Source of the DNA: Vibrio sp. S9_S30
GTDB lineage: Bacteria > Pseudomonadota > Gammaproteobacteria > Enterobacterales > Vibrionaceae
Direction of reading: 5' to 3'
NCBI RefSeq assembly: GCF_014694455.1
Contig: NZ_JAAUWT010000020.1
Location: 24,838 to 88,837, forward strand
Length of the DNA: 64,000 nt
Positions 61,051 through 64,000 of this stretch are shown one piece after another (the first letter of the stretch is position 1; every line of letters starts with the position of its first letter). The translations under genes were made by a program, and so were the position numbers. Under the pieces are notes generated by a model. It did no database searches. It saw only the letters and a program-made list of their open reading frames with translations, and was not told where the DNA came from.

Positions 61051-61066
61051 TCAAACGCGTGTTTGA
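61051..61066. promoter_or_regulatory. PsrA-like operator between fadB and yigZ
   Basis: TCAAAC-GCGT-GTTTGA fits the PsrA motif (G/C)AAAC-N4-GTTT(G/C) exactly. It lies 118 bases before fadB and 86 before yigZ. PsrA is a TetR-family repressor of fatty acid degradation in several gammaproteobacteria; no FadR-type site was seen here. Confidence 0.55.
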
Positions 61067-61151
61067 TTTTTATTGGGTAGATCCTGTTCAGTACGCGATG
61101 GGCAGAAAGGCGTGATACACTTCATCTCTTCGTAAAACAGACCTATGTGCT

Positions 61152-61769
61152 ATGAATTTACTTCCATTTTTCATTCCAGCAGAGCCCGCCATCTTCGAAG
61201 AAGAGATCAAAAAGAGTCTTTTTATTACTCAGTTGGCGCATACTCCGTCGATTGCGTCAGCGAAAGCGTTTATTGAGTCGGTAAAAGTTAAACACGCATC
61301 TGCACGGCATCACTGTTGGGGCTTTGTTGCGGGGAGACCCGAAGACTCCCTTCTTTACGGATTCAGCGATGACGGTGAACCATCAGGCACCGCAGGCAAA
61401 CCAATACTGGCTCAGCTTTCTGGGTCAGGAGTGGGTGAGATCAGTGCGGTGGTCACCCGATATTCAGGTGGAATTAAACTGGGAACTGGGGGGTTAGTAA
61501 AAGCGTATGGCGGTGGTGTACAGCAAGCACTTAAGCTGCTTCAAACAATAGAGAAAAAAATAACCACAAAGCTTAAGCTAAGGTTAGACTATTCGTTTAT
61601 GCCTATTGCTCAATCTTTAATGGAAACATACCAAGCTCATCAGCTTGATGCTGATTATGGTGAATTCATTGAAGTGACTCTAGAAATAGAAGTAAGCCAA
61701 GTGGCAGGGTTTACCCAGACAATCATAAATAAGAGTGGCGCTAAAGTTACGGTCACGCCATTAAAATAG
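61152..61769 (+). CDS. yigZ: YigZ / IMPACT family protein
   Basis: 205 residues. N-terminal UPF0029/IMPACT domain (about 18-125) with the signature YGFSDDGEPSGTAGKPIL (near 75-92) and GGIKLGTGGLVKAYGGGV; C-terminal ferredoxin-like DUF1949 domain (about 140-203). Possible proteolysis or translation regulation role by family, not defined. In the conserved fadB - yigZ - trkH - hemG order. Confidence 0.93.
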   Translation: MNLLPFFIPAEPAIFEEEIKKSLFITQLAHTPSIASAKAFIESVKVKHASARHHCWGFVAGRPEDSLLYGFSDDGEPSGTAGKPILAQLSGSGVGEISAVVTRYSGGIKLGTGGLVKAYGGGVQQALKLLQTIEKKITTKLKLRLDYSFMPIAQSLMETYQAHQLDADYGEFIEVTLEIEVSQVAGFTQTIINKSGAKVTVTPLK

Positions 61770-61808
61770 AAACTAGGAATATTAAGAAGCGACGCTTCTG
61801 AAGCAAGC

Positions 61809-63266
61809 ATGCAATTTCGTTCAATTATCCGCATCGTCGGTTTATTACTCGCTCTGTTTAGCGTGTCTATGTTGGCACCCGCTTTTGTCGCACTGATCTA
61901 CCGAGATGGTGCTGGTGTGCCATTTGTGACAACATTTTTCGTTCTGCTGAGCGCTGGCGGCTTTTTTTGGTTTCCTAACCGCCATCATCGGCATGAATTG
62001 AAAGCTCGAGATGGATTTTTGATTGTGGTTCTTTTTTGGACCGTAATCGGCAGTGCGGGGGCACTTCCTTTCTTAATCTCTGATACCCCAGACATCTCGG
62101 TCACCGACGCGTTTTTTGAGTCCTTCTCGGCGCTCACCACCACCGGTGCAACCGTCATCGTCGGGCTGGATGACTTACCCAAGGCGATACTTTTCTATCG
62201 ACAACTTCTGCAATGGTTTGGTGGGATGGGGATCATTGTATTGGCGGTGGCCATTCTTCCGGTTTTAGGTATCGGGGGAATGCAGTTGTACCGAGCGGAA
62301 ATCCCCGGCCCAGTAAAAGACAGTAAGATGACACCGCGTATCGCCGAAACCGCTAAAGCGCTTTGGTACATCTACCTCAGCTTAACCATTGCTTGTGCGA
62401 GTGCTTTTTGGTTAGCGGGAATGAGTGCGTTCGATGCCATCAGTCACAGTTTTTCGACCATCGCCATTGGTGGGTTTTCTACCCACGATGCCAGTATGGG
62501 GTACTTTAATAGTTCTACCATTAATATGATAACGGTGGTGTTCCTTCTTATTTCAGCATGCAATTATTCACTGCATTTTGCGGCTTTTGCCTCTGGGGGG
62601 GTTCACCCTAAATATTATTGGAAAGATCCGGAGTTCCGAGCCTTCTTCTTTATCCAAGGCATCTTATTCTTGATCTGCTTTTTGCTATTGCTTAAACACA
62701 ACACCTACACCTCAGTGTTTGATGCTTTTGATCAAGCCCTCTTTCAAACGGTGTCTATCTCGACCACCGCCGGTTTTACAACAACGGGCTTTTCTGAGTG
62801 GCCTCTATTCTTACCTGTATTGTTGCTTTTCTCTTCTTTCATTGGGGGGTGTGCAGGTTCAACAGGGGGGGGCATGAAAGTCATCCGCATTTTGTTGCTG
62901 ACGTTGCAAGGGGCGCGTGAGCTAAAACGCTTGGTTCATCCAAGAGCCGTATACACCATCAAAGTCGGAGGCACGGCTTTGTCCCAGCGAGTAGTAGACG
63001 CGGTATGGGGGTTCTTCTCAGCTTACGCTTTGGTTTTTGTGGTTTGCATGTTGGCATTGATTGCGACCGGGATGGATGAATTAAGTGCGTTTTCTGCCGT
63101 AGCGGCTACGCTCAATAACTTAGGCCCTGGTCTTGGTGATGTCGCCTCGCATTTTGGTGATATTAACGATACCGCTAAATGGGTGCTGGTGGTATCGATG
63201 CTTTTTGGTCGTTTAGAAATATTCACACTGCTTATTCTGCTGACCCCGACATTCTGGCGCAGCTAA
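61809..63266 (+). CDS. trkH: Trk potassium uptake system membrane subunit TrkH
   Basis: Potassium-translocating inner-membrane protein that works with TrkA. 485 residues, about ten membrane segments in four pore units; selectivity-filter-like glycines appear in LTTTGATVI (near 115), FSTIAIGGFST (near 220), STTAGFTTTGF (near 320) and AATLNNLGPGLG (near 438). A 15-bp palindrome (61785-61799) lies just before the start. Confidence 0.96.
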   Translation: MQFRSIIRIVGLLLALFSVSMLAPAFVALIYRDGAGVPFVTTFFVLLSAGGFFWFPNRHHRHELKARDGFLIVVLFWTVIGSAGALPFLISDTPDISVTDAFFESFSALTTTGATVIVGLDDLPKAILFYRQLLQWFGGMGIIVLAVAILPVLGIGGMQLYRAEIPGPVKDSKMTPRIAETAKALWYIYLSLTIACASAFWLAGMSAFDAISHSFSTIAIGGFSTHDASMGYFNSSTINMITVVFLLISACNYSLHFAAFASGGVHPKYYWKDPEFRAFFFIQGILFLICFLLLLKHNTYTSVFDAFDQALFQTVSISTTAGFTTTGFSEWPLFLPVLLLFSSFIGGCAGSTGGGMKVIRILLLTLQGARELKRLVHPRAVYTIKVGGTALSQRVVDAVWGFFSAYALVFVVCMLALIATGMDELSAFSAVAATLNNLGPGLGDVASHFGDINDTAKWVLVVSMLFGRLEIFTLLILLTPTFWRS

Positions 63267-63288
63267 TTTCACTTATTAAGGAAGCTCG

Positions 63289-63822
63289 ATGGAAAAAGTA
63301 CTTTTGCTTCACTCCAGCCGGGAAGGGCAAACCATTAAAATCCTGCACTATATAGAAGAGAAGCTTGGAAGTGTGGAGTGTGAAACAAAAGATGTGCACT
63401 CAATCGATGCGTTGGATTTGTCTGACTACGATAAGGTCATCATCGGTGCGTCAATTCGATACGGTCATTTTAATAAGAAACTGTATCGGTTTATTGAAAA
63501 GCACTTAGAGCAATTGAACAAAGCAAATGCCGCGTTCTTCTGTGTGAACTTAACGGCAAGAAAAGAGGCGGAAGGTAAAGATACGCCCGAAGGCAGCGCG
63601 TATATAAGAAAGTTTCTTATAAAATCCCCTTGGCAGCCGCAATTAATCGGTGTTTTTGCTGGTGCGCTGTATTACCCACGATATCGTTGGTTCGACAGAG
63701 TAATGATTCGTTTTATTATGTCGATGACTGGTGGGGAAACGGATACGACAAAAGAAGTGGAGTACACTAACTGGGAAAAGGTGTCTCTTTTTGTCGATTC
63801 AGTTAAAAATTTGAGTAAATAA
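63289..63822 (+). CDS. hemG: Menaquinone-dependent protoporphyrinogen IX dehydrogenase HemG
   Basis: Oxidises protoporphyrinogen IX to protoporphyrin IX in haem synthesis, passing electrons to quinones; membrane-associated flavodoxin fold. 177 residues with FMN phosphate loop LHSSREGQTIK (7-17) and IGASIRYGHFNKKL near 54-67; AAGGAAG lies before the ATG. The family's inserted basic loop is present (about 125-150). Directly upstream of an rrn operon as in related genomes. Confidence 0.95.
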   Translation: MEKVLLLHSSREGQTIKILHYIEEKLGSVECETKDVHSIDALDLSDYDKVIIGASIRYGHFNKKLYRFIEKHLEQLNKANAAFFCVNLTARKEAEGKDTPEGSAYIRKFLIKSPWQPQLIGVFAGALYYPRYRWFDRVMIRFIMSMTGGETDTTKEVEYTNWEKVSLFVDSVKNLSK

Positions 63823-63895
63823 CTGCCACAAATTGCCTTACCTGAATGCTTTTTGCTCGAACGGATAAAAAGTCGAAAAAAAACAGGAAAAGAGC

Positions 63896-63923
63896 TTGCC
63901 AATGTAATGCCGATCTCTATAAT
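63896..63923 (+). promoter_or_regulatory. rRNA operon P1-type promoter
   Basis: TTGCCA (63896-63901), 16-base spacer, perfect TATAAT (63918-63923), then the GC-rich discriminator GCCCCCTCGC typical of stringently controlled rrn promoters. A/T-rich upstream sequence (about 63861-63890) may act as an UP element. The 16S rRNA gene itself would lie beyond the window end; only leader sequence is visible. Confidence 0.8.
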
Positions 63924-64000
63924 GCCCCCTCGCTGACACGGGAACGCTTCGAAAGAAACGAAACGAGTCAGAGGCTAGATTAGGTCGCTGAAAAGCGAAC

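Noticed and set aside
61785..61799. Palindrome AGAAGCG-A-CGCTTCT before trkH as an operator
   Set aside because: The single-base loop and location in the ribosome-site region make it as likely to be chance or a translational feature; no partner copy was seen, so it was not called as a separate site.
1..64000. CRISPR arrays, insertion sequences, prophage and tRNA genes
   Set aside because: No direct repeat arrays, transposase or phage-like proteins, or cloverleaf-like sequences were noticed on reading the window.

Overview
The window is chromosomal DNA from a gammaproteobacterium, almost certainly a Vibrio or close Vibrionaceae relative, spanning the replication origin of the main chromosome. 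The evidence is gene order: mnmG-oriC-mioC, the atp operon next to parAB, rnpA-rpmH, an amino-acid ABC transporter directly upstream of dnaA-dnaN-recF-gyrB, then ibpA, glyQS, a Mn exporter, tusA, fadBA, yigZ, trkH and hemG, ending in an rRNA promoter. The identification is from recognised protein sequences; no database search was run.

Layout. 1-4.7 kb (+): end of the isoleucine/valine operon (ilvM, ilvE, ilvD, ilvA); ilvG lies just outside. 4.7-6.3 kb: a divergent periplasmic binding protein and ABC permease with no ATPase gene nearby. 6.4-15 kb (-): glmU and the complete F1Fo ATP synthase operon atpIBEFHAGDC. 15-19.4 kb (-): mnmG-rsmG-parA-parB. 19.45-19.8 kb: oriC, with three tandem AT-rich 13-mers, several DnaA boxes and 11 GATC sites within about 160 bp. 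19.9-24.8 kb (-): mioC, mnmE, yidC, yidD, rnpA and the short rpmH. 25-27.2 kb (-): an amino-acid ABC transporter. 27.5-33.6 kb (+): dnaA, dnaN, recF, gyrB, with a parS-like site inside the end of recF. 33.6-42.7 kb: a three-tier hairpin element after gyrB, heat-shock gene ibpA with a sigma-32 promoter and a ROSE-type RNA thermometer, avtA, a small lipoprotein, glyQS, a yybP-ykoY manganese riboswitch before a TMEM165/GDT1-type Mn exporter, tusA and a LysR regulator.

42.9-57.2 kb (-) looks accessory: acuI, a complete carbon-phosphorus lyase cluster (phnCDEFGHIJKLMNP, no phnO), and a large lipoprotein with Ig/PKD-like and leucine-rich repeats. Upstream of phnC are three PhoB half-sites spaced exactly 11 bp. 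A TGTCTAGACA palindrome occurs twice upstream of phnC and once just before phnF, which suggests a local PhnF regulon on top of phosphate control. 57.5-61 kb (-): fadB-fadA, with a PsrA-like operator upstream. 61.1-63.8 kb (+): yigZ, trkH, hemG. The window closes in the P1 promoter of an rrn operon.

Functionally, the core holds replication initiation (oriC, dnaA), partition (parAB plus parS), energy (ATP synthase) and the translation/secretion cluster. No frameshifts, insertion sequences, CRISPR arrays or tRNA genes were seen. The most interesting material is regulatory: the phn promoter architecture, the Mn riboswitch with an apparent competing hairpin, the ibpA thermometer, and the unexplained hairpin after gyrB.
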